A stretch of DNA of 64,000 bases. Origin: Anseranas semipalmata. Taxonomy: Eukaryota; Chordata; Aves; Anseriformes; Anseranatidae. The position numbers were made by a program, and so were the translations under genes. Numbering within the stretch: the first letter of the stretch is position 1; each line of letters begins with the position of its first letter. Shown one piece after another: positions 27,845 to 39,302 of this stretch. The notes below the pieces were generated by a model. That model saw nothing but the letters and a program-made list of their open reading frames with translations. It was not told the origin of the DNA and did no database searches. The stretch is taken from positions 62,001 through 126,000 of the forward strand of contig VXAA01003394.1 of the NCBI GenBank assembly GCA_013399115.1. Reading direction: 5' to 3'.

Positions 27845-27860
27845 CATATATATATATATC
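27845..27860. repeat. (TA)n dinucleotide microsatellite
   Basis: About 15 bases of alternating T and A. It follows a dispersed run of ATAT-containing words. Confidence 0.85.
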
Positions 27861-28575
27861 ACAAATATCAAAAATGCACAGGCATAAATGGCACAGACCA
27901 CAGCAGCTTAATTTTTGCAGGAAATTGGGTGCCAAATATTCTTCCCAATTATATTTCCAAATAGGTATGAAGTTACAGCAGTATATAGAATGGACAGTTG
28001 GAATTCCTTTGTAAATCTTTGTCTATCCCATCTAAAAATACTGTAATGTCATTTTAGACATGTCCCTAAACCTCCCAGAGAGTGGGAGCGTATGGAGGCG
28101 AGGGGTTACTTTTTTCCCTTGGTAAGGAAAGACTTTACAGGATTTATGCACACCATTGGGAAAGCAAGGAATATTATTACTCATTCAACTAATGAGGGCT
28201 TGAGACCAAAACAAATTATTTGCTTTATGTAGGAACCCTGTGACTTTTTGTGAGATGTGCATTCTCATGTGCTGCCCTTTCCTGGCTCAGTTTAACTTGG
28301 TCAGCAGGTAGCTCTTCCTTGGCTTTTATATATATCCGCAACTTCCGTAAATCTTCAGGAGCTTACTCCAAAACTCAGGGAAATATGAAAGACTTTGCCC
28401 TATGTCACTGGTAATCTGATTTTCCAAATATCAGAAACTGAATTCAGAACAGTCTTATATGCAGGAAATGTGTAATAGGATTTTCTTCTTCTGTTTCAGG
28501 CCCATTGTTAACTAATCTGGATGATTTTTGTTGTTGTTTTTGTTTTTATAACCCTCCCTCCTTATTCCCAGTGGC

Positions 28576-28597
28576 TTTTATTTTTATTTTTATTTTC
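28576..28597 (+). repeat. (TTTTA)n short microsatellite
   Basis: About four TTTTA units. A separate T/G-rich run lies 30 bases upstream at about 28525-28547. Confidence 0.85.
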
Positions 28598-30273
28598 AGT
28601 AGTGCTGAGTAATCCAAGTAAGCAGTTTTCCTAATCCTCTCTGACCGATCATGCTTTCCCTTTGTCATTTAGCACATTTTTGACACAATATTCTTCTTGT
28701 TCCTAATCTGAATTCACTTTTTAGGGATTTCTTTGGTAGTACAGCCAAGAAATGAACCAGAACAAAAATGCCCTCTTTGATAATCAAAGTTCCCATATGA
28801 GATACTTTCTCATCACAGTCAACTTAGTGCCAGGAAAATATGAAAATCAAATATTACTGAAGTTTTTAATGAATACTGCAATGAAATATTCAAAAACTGA
28901 TTTGCACAGTAGCTCACAAGTTGAGATCTTGATAATTTAAGAGTATGCTTTGTCTTGTGTTATAATGAAGATGCTGAGATTTTGGAAACTGGAAATTCTA
29001 ATAGAAGAAAATAAAGTGCTTATTATGAAATGAAGTAAATAGGTAGGTAAAAAAGGGTGTTTCTTCTTTGCTGTTCCACTTTTATTGTATTGTTGGCAGG
29101 CATAATGTTATGCTGAATCCAATGACAATTATGAGTAGGAGGGGAAATTTTCCTTATGAGAAAATAAGAAATTACCTAAATCAGTGAAAAATGATGGTGA
29201 CTGAAGTTTTCAAAGTCAATATGCTTTGTAAGCTCCAGAGTTCCTCTTTGTTTCCCTTGCTTTCTACCATAACTGTAATTTGGATCAGCCACCAGAACAG
29301 TGTGTACTCGAATTGCAGAAAAGTGCCAGCAAGGCTCCGAGAAAAAGCTCTGCAAATTGCTAGCTCACCTCTGAGCTCTGGTGTGGATTATAGGATCAAA
29401 AGTCATTACAATACACGCTTTGTTTGCTATTATATGAATGAAAACTAAGTTTACTGTGCAGAATGTTTGGTGGTTGGATTTTCACACTTTAAGTCAAAAA
29501 GGCTTGTTCAAATTTCTGAGTGACATTTTCAGGAAGGTTGAATTTATTTAGAAGTATCCCCATATTTGTGGGTTTGTAAGTTTAGAACCTCTCCAATACA
29601 CTGGTGAATATGGGCAATTTACTCATAATTGCCCTTCCCTGAAGAGAAGCCAAGCAAAAATGCAAACATTCCCATTTCCATTGGCTGTACAAGACTTCAG
29701 AGTATGATATATTTTACTGGAAAAAAATCTGGTGAGGGTAATTCTCAAAATCAGTCAGTACTGTGCTGACTATGCTCATCCTTGAATTAGTGGTAGGAAA
29801 AGCAGACCAATGCAGAATACTTCAACAGCTTATTCTAAGATCTCACTAGGTGTTAAACACAGACGAGTGGACAAGGCTGCACTAAGAACCACCTCCCCAA
29901 GTGCAAATTAAGCCACATGCATGACTTAATGGTACCTTCAAAGCAGTAATTAGGGGTGGAGGGTGGGGATACTTATAGCAAGCCTTTTTGCAAGCCAGCT
30001 GGTTAAAAAAATTGCCTCTCTGATCAGAGTAGTTTCATTAATGCTTTTTAATCTCCCAAAATGTCATGTTGTCATAATATCATTGACCAGGTGGCACAGA
30101 AACATTTGGATGGAGGATGACTTGGGACAGAATTCCTTAACTTTGCTAGTCTGTCTAGCACCACACCTATCAGCAACGAGCTCTATTGGCATGGCTCAGT
30201 GTCACAGGTTAGTAGCTGTGTATCACATAGTGAATGCAATGACTATTAAAACCAGGGAGCTAGCTGATAACCT

Positions 30274-30329
30274 TTTTTTTTTTTTTTCGGCTATGAAAGA
30301 CCCANNNNNNNNNNNNNNNNNGGGGGGGG
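30274..30329. other. Assembly gap beside poly-T and poly-G
   Basis: Seventeen N bases (30305-30321) are preceded by a poly-T run ending near 30288 and immediately followed by eight G bases. The sequence at the gap edges is likely to be of low quality, because homopolymers commonly break assemblies. Confidence 0.95.
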
Positions 30330-30462
30330 AGACGACACAACAGCATCCTTTGTTTTTTTTTCATTCACAGCAAGTTTTTTCCAAATTTTACATCTTTTTG
30401 GTGTTTACTGACCTATCTAAAACCAGTATTATCAGACCAGTGTGATTTAGAGCATAAAGACT

Positions 30463-30480
30463 GCTAATTTATAAATTAGC
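30463..30480. repeat. 18-bp perfect palindrome
   Basis: The bases gctaatttataaattagc read the same on both strands. A palindrome this short in AT-rich DNA is probably chance. Confidence 0.8.
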
Positions 30481-30920
30481 TGCATAGAGATTAATACCTC
30501 CATGGCATGATTCAGATCTTAGAGACTTTGAATAATTCTTTTGCCCTATCTTCATTGACCCCAGAAGAAAATGCCTGGCCTGAATATATCAGTTTAAATG
30601 ACTAAAAGCGGGGCAGGATAAACATGGGTCCAACTACCCAGAATATGAAGTAGAGAAGCTTTTGAAGGCAGAATGCTCTGTAACTGCAGGTGCTTCTTAG
30701 CTGATCTGTGAAACTGTTTTTCTTTGTTTCTGTAGTCTGCATGCCTGCATGGGGTTTGTTATTGTTCCCCGTGCTCAGACTGCTGCTGCAAGGTAACAGT
30801 CTAAACAATAAAAGCAATCAAACAGTGTTCTTTTAGACATCTGAAACTTAAAACTCTTCTCGATTCATCAGAAACAGCCTCAAAATATGTTTCTGTTTGG
30901 GAACATCCCTGAGTAAATTC

Positions 30921-30938
30921 TTTTTTTTTTTTTTTTTT
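30921..30938 (+). repeat. Poly-T run
   Basis: Eighteen consecutive T bases. No minus-strand retroelement that would make this a reversed poly-A tail is recognisable next to it. Confidence 0.95.
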
Positions 30939-31494
30939 GACTACCACTGCAGGCAGACTCTGTATTATTTGCACATAAAACGTCTCTGGGCCTCTTCCTC
31001 CAGTTCTGCCTCACAACTGGTTTAAATCAGTGGGGTTACTGGAACAAGGACTTACTGCGAGGCCCTGTGAGATGTAATTAGTAGGACCTAAATACTACCT
31101 AGCTAGTAGCTCCTAGGCCACCTAGATATCTTTAGAAAATATCTTCCTCTGTCTTTAGTTATTAGAGAGAGGTAATAACCTTCTATCCATTAGACAAATA
31201 CTTCTTTTCCTAAAGAGATATACCCATCTAAAGCACACATCAGTCATGGCCTAACGCTGGCAAGGAAGCTAATCTGTCTCCTTTTTGCTAGAGGAAGGAG
31301 TTACTGAAGAACTGGCATAGCTAGAGTGCCCAGAGAAACACTGGAACAAATAAGCACACACGTTGCCTGTAAGCACCCTGCAGATAATAAGCTGTTAGGT
31401 AACAACTGACGTAAATTGTCAAACCAGGCCAGCATTTCCCCCCACCAGTCCCCAAACACAGGAGGGAAGGCTCCCCCGGATTCTTGAAGTTTCA

Positions 31495-32185
31495 TGAAGA
31501 TGGATCTCCACCTGGCTGGCAGTTCTGCAGAAAAGTGCCTAGGAACTAGAACGGACCCCAGACTGAGCATGTATTCTCAATGTTAAACTTCTGCCAAAAA
31601 TATTTTAAAAAAAGCAAACACTGTATCAGGATGTATAAACATGAGTATTATATGTAAACCAGCTGCTCTGCTGAATACTGGCCTCAGCTGGAGCATTACT
31701 GCATCCAATTAGAGGCACCATATTTCCAGAAATTTGTGGACCAACAGAAGGGGAAGGCAAAGCAGAGCAAAAAGATTGATCAGAAACCAAGAAAATGTGG
31801 TTTTAAAGAAAGATTGGGATGGTGGTGTACGAGGAACAGAAAACTGAGGGGTAGATGTAAGTCTTCAAATATGTAAAAGGCTGCTGCAAAGATTTCCAAA
31901 ATGTTTTCCAGGCATTATTTAGGACATTGATCCATTAATCTTTAGGGCAGGGAATTACACGCTAAAATGAAGCCAAGAAGATTTAGGTTAGACATGAGAA
32001 AATATTTGCTATCAATATGGATAGGAGATACAGTGGAAGAGATTTCTGAGGGGAGTTAAGGGGTCTCAGTTGCTGGATATTTTTAAGAAAATATTAGACA
32101 AACATCTGTCAGGAATGGTTTAGGTATAGCTGATTCCACCTTTAGATTAGTTGACCTTCCTACTAACTCTGTGATCACAACTGTT
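31495..32185 (+). mobile_element. Ancient CR1 LINE fragment, 3' part of ORF2, decayed
   Basis: Several segments appear in the order expected of the CR1 ORF2 3' region in amniotes: agttctgcagaaaagtgcct (31521-31540), ggatgtataaacatgagtat (near 31630), gagcattactgcatccaatt (near 31691), gtcttcaaatatgtaaaagg (31861-31880), agatttaggttagacatgag (from 31979), a 'gatatttttaagaa' segment (from 32076), and a degenerate 3' end resembling 'gtgatcac' near 32178. Translated pieces VFKYVKGCCK, RFRLDMRK and LDIFKKILDKHLSGM match the conserved C-terminal part of the CR1 reverse-transcriptase polyprotein. They fall in three different frames, so the copy has accumulated indels and cannot code for protein. This kind of CR1 is shared by turtles, crocodilians and birds and predates the young avian subfamilies. 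The 5' limit is uncertain. Confidence 0.8.
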
Positions 32186-34313
32186 TATCCTGAGTGATTT
32201 GTAAGATACTGGTTTAAAGGTTATGAGGTCAAATGTGGTGGATATATTGATTTCCCACTGTCACTGGCTAAGCTGGGTGCTGGTTGGGGAAACGATGAGC
32301 TAAATTTACCAGCAGCCAGAGAAGACAGTGGAAGAGGGCAGAGTCTGAGATGAGTGCTAGGGGTAATTTCCTTTTCCTCTCTTGACCTCTGGTTTGAACT
32401 TAGCTGATGGACTTGCCATCTGTACCTGTTTCTTAAAGGAGCATGCTTTAACCAGTATGCTGTAACAAATGGCATTTCCAAGTTCAGAACTGATCACTTC
32501 AAGTGGGAAAAATAGTAGGGTAAGAGAGCACTTGATAAGTAAGAATGTAGCAGGGAAATAGATGATACAGATCCAAATTTCAGTAAGACAGAACAGAGGG
32601 ACAGAAAGCAGCCATTCATTATCAAAGCAATTTAACTTACAAGAAAAGGTCATTTGAACCCTGGTGGAAGTGTGAACAAGCTGAATTTGGGATCTGCAGC
32701 TAAAGAAATGAAACTAGCATCTTGGCATCCAAATTATAAGACATTGTACCATATGGTCAAACTGTATTCTTAAACTGCCCTCATCACCTGAATATAAGAA
32801 CCCTCCAGTAATGCATTAAGTAGGGTGATTTATATCTGCCAGAGGGGTTTGTTCTTTTGATCATTCCTTTTCCTGAGGGGCACTGTATTGTTCTGGTTTA
32901 GGAGTTTTTTAAATGGTATGACTGATTAAAAAAATGTTCCCCAACACATGACTTTGATATTCACGTTTCATTCCCAGGAAATCTTTAGGATTTATCAGTC
33001 CAGCCGTGTGAAGGTAGTGAATTTTCACTTGGCTAGTTTTGTTATTTTATTTTGAATGATTCTGTGACTACGCAATGTCTAGCTCACCTCCAAAAATCAC
33101 CCAGTTAATAATTTTGGGGCCAGAAATGTCCCAATTTCTACTTTTAAATACTTCAGGAGCACCAGCACTTACTAGTTAATGCAATATCTAAACATGGAAA
33201 AATCTAAGAAAGGTAGGAAAATAGTTTTTTGTTAGGAGCTATTATTATTAAAAAGCTAGTGCACTTTTCCTGCCTCACTGCTACAGAAGCAATGCTTGTG
33301 TCCTGTAGCTCATGGGTTGTCTCTTCACGCAGCAGATGAACAGTTGCCATGGAGCTATGCGAGCTGGCATCAGCTGAAATTTTTTAATATGTGATCAGAG
33401 ATGTTCAGTCATTGCTGGAGTTCAAGATCTTCCTTGATGAACTGGGTCCAAACAGTCTTTCAAAAATGTGGATTGCTACTGACTTCACCTGGAGATAATC
33501 TCTTGCATAATAATAACCAAAGATTGGGTTCATTTAATTACTGTTTACAGTAATAATTCCAGGAGGTCTTTTAGTTCAAGTCTAAATATTAAGTACTATG
33601 CATTGCTTAAAGATAAATGTTGGCACATTTCTATTAATGACTGTGTGATTAATAATTTCTGGCATATTTCACATCCATCTTGAGATGTTTATAAATACTG
33701 CTTTACAGCCATCTTTCAAATTTTTGTTAAAAGCAAACTGGCTAAATTGGCTACCTTTACCTTATTTCTCTTTCCTTCATACACACAATGCATATCCTCT
33801 GAAGACCTTTTATTCTTCCTTAGGTTTTCAGAATTGATATGCTTGGATTGTGATGCTCCTGCTGGTTTAAAAAAGAAATGCAACACTAATAAATTATAAT
33901 AAATTGTCAGTCTCAACGGGTCTGTGACCTTCAATCAGTAGGGGGTTATGTGCAACACTTCATTTCCCCTTCTTTTAGCTCTGGCTGTTTCCCTTGCTGT
34001 TAGCCAGTGTCCTTGATTTATGGGTGGGCCACCAGCAGGATATCTCACCTGCAAAAATAGTTCACACTGTGTTGTTTATTGTACTAAGTAGGCTTCATGC
34101 TGGTTGAGGGTTTTTACAAGGGAAAGGAGCTGCTGTCAGTCTCTCCATCATTTGAGCATAGCTGGCTCCAAAGTTCTCTCAAATTTCTACATGAAGTCTA
34201 GGAGCAAGAAGCCAGAGTGAGCTATTGGCCCTTCTTCAATGAGTCAGTCTCTTTTGGCTTTTAGACTAGAAGTTCCACAGAAGATGAGAACAAAGCTAAT
34301 GAAAAACAGGGAT

Positions 34314-34345
34314 AAAATAAATAAAAAACAAACAAACAAACAAAA
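34314..34345 (+). repeat. (AAAT)/(AAAC)n microsatellite
   Basis: Short AAAT units pass into four AAAC units. A second short run of the same AAAC unit lies at about 34484-34498. Confidence 0.9.
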
Positions 34346-35777
34346 CCACTCTTAATTTAGAGCAAATATTTAATGCTGCCCACATCATTTTAAATATCTG
34401 ATTTTCCCCCATGTTAAATTATTACCTGCTGTGACACAATGCCATTTCTTGTGATTACAGCAAAAGGTTTTGATTTGCTGAAGAAAAAAACAAACAAACC
34501 TCAATTGTCCTAGTGTTGTAATTTTAGTGCAAATACAGAAACATTAGTTACATATTTAGCTTCCAAAACATGAGCTAAGAGACAAGAAAAGCAACCAAGT
34601 AAGTCAGTAGCGTTACCTGCATGTTTTTTCTGTCTTCCTATTTATGAGATTTTCTAAGAGAAACATATCCCATGTTTCACCAAAGCAGCATTAAAAAGAA
34701 GTAAAGATAATGAAAGTATCTGTTGATTTCGCAGGTATTTACATTGCCTACTTCTGAATAGGACTTCATATAAAGAGAGTCTACTGTGTCACTTCAAAAT
34801 TTGTAAAAAGTTCCAGGGATTGTCAACACTTCTGGAGGGCTGCTTGTTATTGATGGCCAAAAAAAAAAAATAAAACCATGGTATATAGTCCAGACATAAT
34901 CCTTTTTCACTCTGTTCCTCTTTAACTGCTTTGTGCTGCTGTACTGACAAGTCATTGGGTGGCTATTGGCTGACATGGTCAGTTTTGTTGGATCACCAAG
35001 GCTGGACTGTTACAAAACTTTCCATATTACAGAACCTTGATCAGCCATTTCACTGAATAAGACTGAATTCTTGGTTGAGATAGTAAGAAACATACAGCAG
35101 CACAGTGCTTTCTGAGTGTCTCTAAGTGCAGTTAGGATGTGGTGTAATTATGTTGTTATCCCATTTTGTTGTTACCCACTATTCATACATTTTCTTTACC
35201 ACTCTTTGGGAGTTGCAGGTCTCTTTAATGAATCTTGCTGCTACATTTCTGGCACTGTGTTTGGTTCTGTATAGTAGAATCAAAAATTATTGTAGACACT
35301 TTTTTGTGTGTGTTTGTATGGGCATTTTATATTTTTGAGAATGTAATTGTGGTTCAAATGAACAAGTGGAACAACAGAGAGAAAAGAATTCTTCCCAAGC
35401 CATCAAAAAAAGTTGGCTGGGTTGTGGAGTACCCTAAAAAGACACTGTACATGGAATCATGCTACTTATCTCATTAAACTAGGATGAACTGGCATATAAA
35501 CAAACCTGCTGTGATGCAGCCAGACAACATTTCTGAAGTTAAAAGCACAGGTTAGAACAACGAAACCTAAAGATGAAGAAGTTAGGATTACATATGTATA
35601 CTGCAGACACCCTGAAATTGTAACCAATAATATACTTTGGTTCATAATGTTTTTATACACTTCCTGATTGTCCATCCTTTGCTAAACAGATACAATGTCT
35701 TTCACCTCAAGAAACCACCTTTTTTTTTGTGGTTTCTTGGCAAAAAAATGCTCTGGTCACTTGCAGGTGCAACACAT

Positions 35778-35817
35778 TATCTATCTTTCTATCTGCCTAT
35801 CCACCTATATGCCTACC
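35778..35817 (+). repeat. Degenerate (CTAT)n tetranucleotide repeat
   Basis: Ten consecutive four-base units of the form YNTA or close variants (tatc, tatc, tttc, tatc, tgcc, tatc, cacc, tata, tgcc, tacc) show a decayed tetranucleotide array. Confidence 0.7.
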
Positions 35818-37288
35818 GACTATTCAACTTTGCTAAGGAGAAAGGAGTCTTGCCTTGAGTGTATTTAAGCCTACTAAAAACCTGTCATATTCACTGCCTT
35901 ATACAAAAGTAGTGTATTCATGAAGGTATGAAAGCTTTTTTAAAATATCACTTTAAAAAACTAGATCTTTTTTTCAGAAAAAAAAAAAGAAATACAGTAC
36001 TACCTCTTTGTATTTGCTTTCACATGCATACACCCTTGATATGCTGAATTATAGTGTCATTTTTGAAACCCAAGAAACAGAGAATAATGCTTCTAGAAAG
36101 TGATCAATATTTTGAGTTCCTCAGTATTAAATCTGCAAGGTTTTATCATTTATTATGGAGACAATACATCCAGAAATGTGATTGTAGATTCCTACAGAAC
36201 AGTAGCTTTCAAGCATTTTTCAGCTAGAGACACCTTGAAAAAATCTACAGCTGAGGTACAGATCCTGACATCACTGAAAAATGAAGTGGACTGATGTTTG
36301 TCATTCTTTTTAATTTCTTTTCTCACATCTCTTAAAAGTGGTCAATAAACTACAGAGATGATCAGATCACTTCCACAGAATTATTTAATAGCCAGAGTAG
36401 AAACTGTCCACTTGATAAGTTAAGATATAGTTGTCTCTGTTCACAAACAAGCTTAAATAACAGTAACTTATGAATAAAATTCTGCTGGTTTATTTCCCTC
36501 CACTGATGCAAAGACAAGTAGCAACTGTCTGATACATTCTCCTGAATGTACATTAAGCATAAAGTGAAATATATCTTTAAAGTTATGCTTCGTGGGTTAG
36601 CCTGAGTGAATAAACAAGTCACGTGTTGCACAGACTTCAGTTTCAAGAGATCTGACTCAAAATTAGGGCTTGTTTCTCAACAAGCAACAATGCAATGACC
36701 TAATCTTGAATGCCAAAGGATTTTCCACTTCACAGAACATCCTTGCAGCTTGGCGTTCTCTGTTCAGCCTGAGAGATATTGGCAGAGACACACAGGGAGC
36801 TCTTGCACTGACTGCATGCATGATGCCTGGCTCTGTAATGTAACGGATCTACACTACTCTCATTTTTCTAAGTTGTTGATTTGAAAATACACAGTCAAAC
36901 TATCCAAAGAATTTGATAGTCCTTAGAGTAGACTTTGTTTGCCAAGATTAAACATGATTTATAGTAATGTTTATGGTATTGACTCCTTCCACATTCTCAA
37001 ACTCCTCAGCAGGTCTGTGCGCTATATGTGTCAATCTGTACGGTTTAAACCACACCTCAGTTTATAGTCTGATGCATCTGCACATCTCTGTTTGTGACTG
37101 CAAGGAATAAACAGAAAGGGTCTGTATGGATATTCAAGGAGGTGGCAAAGTCCCTTTATCTCGATAGACTTTGGAAGCTGGTATTTAATTCCTTGCATAT
37201 TGCCTTTTTCTGACCTGTCTTACCTCGATGTCGGTATTTTCTTCTGGAACTCTTCCTCTAAGATCCAAATAATCTATGTAGACCTTAG

Positions 37289-37332
37289 CATGTAAAGTGT
37301 TATTGCTTGTCATGTAAAGTGTTATTCCTTGT
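37289..37332 (+). repeat. Tandem duplication of a 22-bp unit
   Basis: Bases 37289-37310 and 37311-37332 are two adjacent 22-base copies (beginning catgtaaagtgttatt) that differ at one position. Such similarity in noncoding DNA suggests a relatively recent replication-slippage duplication. It lies in no recognised element. Confidence 0.95.
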
Positions 37333-37889
37333 CCCTTCCATTGAGGAAACCATGCCTGTCTTTGAAATTTTCTGGAGGTTTCCATAGCATCAAGTCCAAC
37401 CTTTCTGTACGTGCCTACAAAGCCACTTACCCAACGTTCAGTTTTAATGTCCACCAGCTTTCCTCATCTTCAAGATCAATTTATCCACTTCTTTTGATCA
37501 TCTCCACAGATAATATCATGGTGCTGATCACACAGGTTTATTCCATAAATAAATCTGCATAGCTGATAACTACTTTCATCCAAATCCCTTTCAGTTGATC
37601 TCTGCTTGGATGCTACAAGTAATCAGCCAGAGATGATAGACAGACAGAATTGCAGCTGTGGACTGTTCATTTCTTTTTGAAAATAAATATCCTGATAACT
37701 CCTCCTCCTCTCTTTTCTGTTGTCTGGGATGATCATAGTGTGCAGAAAGCTAAGTTATATAACTGTATTATTTTCTTAGACCACATCATCAGACAGTTTA
37801 CTTATGTGTAATTTCATTGATTTCTACCACACTAAACCATGTCCATTGGTGAAGGATACCCAATATTTGTTTTCTATTCTTCCTCCTTC

Positions 37890-38728
37890 ATTCCTGCCAG
37901 ACACCCACCCAGCTGCTCTCTCACTCTCCCTCCTCAACAGGACAGCTGGATAAAATAAGACAAAAAAGCTCAAGGGTCAGAATAAAGACAAGGGATATCA
38001 GTTACCAGTCAGTATCAGGGGCAAAACAGGCTCAACTTGGGGAAAATAATTTAATTTATTGCCAATTAAAATAGAGTTGGTCAGTGAGAAACAAAGACAA
38101 AAACTAAAACACTCCCCTACTTTTTCCCAGACCACACTTCACTCCTTCTTTCCCGACTCCTCTACCTCCTCTGCTGTGTGCAGCACAGGGGGCACAGGGG
38201 TTGTAGTCTTTGGGTAACAGCTCCTCTCTGCCGCCCCTTCCTCCCCATATCTTTCTCCTGATCCAGCTGGGTCCTTTTCATGGTCTATATCCTTTAAGGT
38301 AAATCTGCTCCAGCGGGTTTAAACCTGCTCCTCTCCACGGGATGCACTTCCTTCAGGACATATCCACCTGCTCTGGTATCAGGTCCTCCAGTGGCTGCAG
38401 TGTGGACACCTGCATAGTCCTCTTCATGGGCTGCAGGGAAATACCTGCTCTGGCACATGGAGCACCTCTTGCCCTTCCATCTTCTCTCACCTTGGTGTCT
38501 GCAGGGCTGTTTCTCACACTTTTTTCTGTCATTCCTCACTGCCCAGGCAGTATTTTACCCTTTCTCAAATGCAGCACCGCCATCTTGGCAGCAGGGCCAG
38601 CCATGGCCTGCAGTGGGGCCGTTGGAGCCGGCTGGAACCGGCTGTGTCTGGCACGGGGCAGCCCCGGCCTCTCCCCACAGCGGAGCCCTGCAGCCCCCTG
38701 CCAGCACCTGGGCACCTGCACCAATGCA
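37890..38728 (-). mobile_element. Avian endogenous retrovirus LTR, apparently solo and degraded
   Basis: In order on the plus strand I recognise several landmarks of a common bird LTR family read in reverse: a 'cactctccctcctcaacagg' stretch (about 37922-37943), a 'gcaaaacaggctcaacttgg' segment (from 38021), an 'aatttaatttattgcca' segment, a long C/T-rich part, 'cagctcctctctgccgcccc' (near 38218) and 'ttggtgtctgcagggctgtt' (near 38493). On the minus (sense) strand the AATAAA at 38060-38055 sits where the polyadenylation signal of this LTR is expected, which sets the orientation. The sense start would be the TGCA at 38728-38725. The usual block of near-repeated 'gctccagcgtggg' units is shortened here, so there are internal deletions. 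No gag, pol or env sequence adjoins it on either side, so it is probably a solo LTR. I cannot assign ERVL, ERVK or a named family. The 139-codon frame at 38342-38761 is antisense to the LTR and is not a gene. Confidence 0.72.
38055..38060 (-). promoter_or_regulatory. Polyadenylation signal AATAAA of the LTR
   Basis: The plus strand reads tttatt, hence AATAAA on the sense strand of the LTR, about 170 bases from its downstream end. Its place inside the recognised landmark 'ttggcaataaatta' fits an R-region polyA signal. Whether it works is unknown. Confidence 0.5.
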
Positions 38729-38889
38729 CTTCTATATCGTTATAAATTAATTTGCTTCTGAAGCTGTATGTTTTCCTGGCATCAAGTAAAATGGGCTGAA
38801 CAAAGCCTATTTTGAATGTGATTTACATGATATAAAAAAAAAAAATCACTTTATGCAGCAGTATAAATAAAGTGAATATTAATTTGGGA

Positions 38890-39240
38890 TTTGCTTTGTC
38901 TGCTGACTTCTCATATTTGTTCACGGTTAAACTGTAAGACATTTTCATCCCGGTGATGGTTATCCATCGTTGTCCGATGTCTGTTCACAGGAACAAGGAA
39001 ACTAGTCAGAGGGCACTGGCATAACTAAACTTGCCACCATGAGCCCTGTGCTTGGGTTATTCGGAACTCCAGCAAGAACAAGTGCCTGCCTGTGCAACTC
39101 CAAGAGCTGTATTTGTGGGTTTTCAAATTGGCCAGTATGAAGAGAACGAACACTAAGCAATCTGGTTAGTAATTAACACTTCACTTTCATCACCTCTAAA
39201 ACATTGGAAATTTGAATGAATTGGCTTCATTTATGTTTCT
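38890..39240. promoter_or_regulatory. Candidate conserved noncoding element (unproven)
   Basis: Immediately beyond the LTR lies about 350 bases of high-complexity sequence free of simple repeats. It has at least seven CpG dinucleotides (for example in ttcacggtt, tcccggtg, catcgttgtccgatg and aatcgtca), unusual for this AT-rich setting, and TAATTA-type homeodomain words near 39173. It has no coding frame of note. Enhancer function is inferred only from composition, and chance preservation of CpG is the alternative. Confidence 0.25.
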
Positions 39241-39282
39241 AATTTGTGCTGAATCGTCATTTTGGTAGGAATGCTGAGTAGA

Positions 39283-39302
39283 TTTTGTTTGTTTGTTTGT
39301 TT
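39283..39302 (+). repeat. (TTTG)n short microsatellite
   Basis: Five TTTG units. Confidence 0.9.

Larger units (their letters stand above)
27861..31494. other. Unannotated noncoding DNA around a sequence gap
   Basis: No gene is recognised. It contains the gap at 30305-30321, T-rich low complexity at 28525-28598 and poly-T at 30921-30938. A 160-codon frame at 29963-30445 runs through the Ns and a poly-T run and is an artefact. Confidence 0.5.
32186..37889. other. Unannotated AT-rich noncoding DNA
   Basis: No gene is identified. It contains the (AAAC)n run at 34314-34345, a degenerate tetranucleotide tract at 35778-35817 and the 22-bp tandem duplication at 37289-37332. Open frames are shorter than 100 codons and have no recognised domain. 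Confidence 0.5.

Noticed and set aside
29963..30445. A 160-codon plus-strand frame, the longest in the window
   Set aside because: It runs through a poly-T tract and 17 Ns; there is no domain, and the frame across the gap is arbitrary.
36195..36275. Possible hAT-type DNA transposon end (gtagctttcaagcatttttc, then gagacacct)
   Set aside because: It vaguely resembles transposon termini, but I see no matching inverted terminal repeat or target-site duplication.
38342..38761. A 139-codon plus-strand frame
   Set aside because: It is antisense within the GC-rich LTR, where stop codons are rare by composition.
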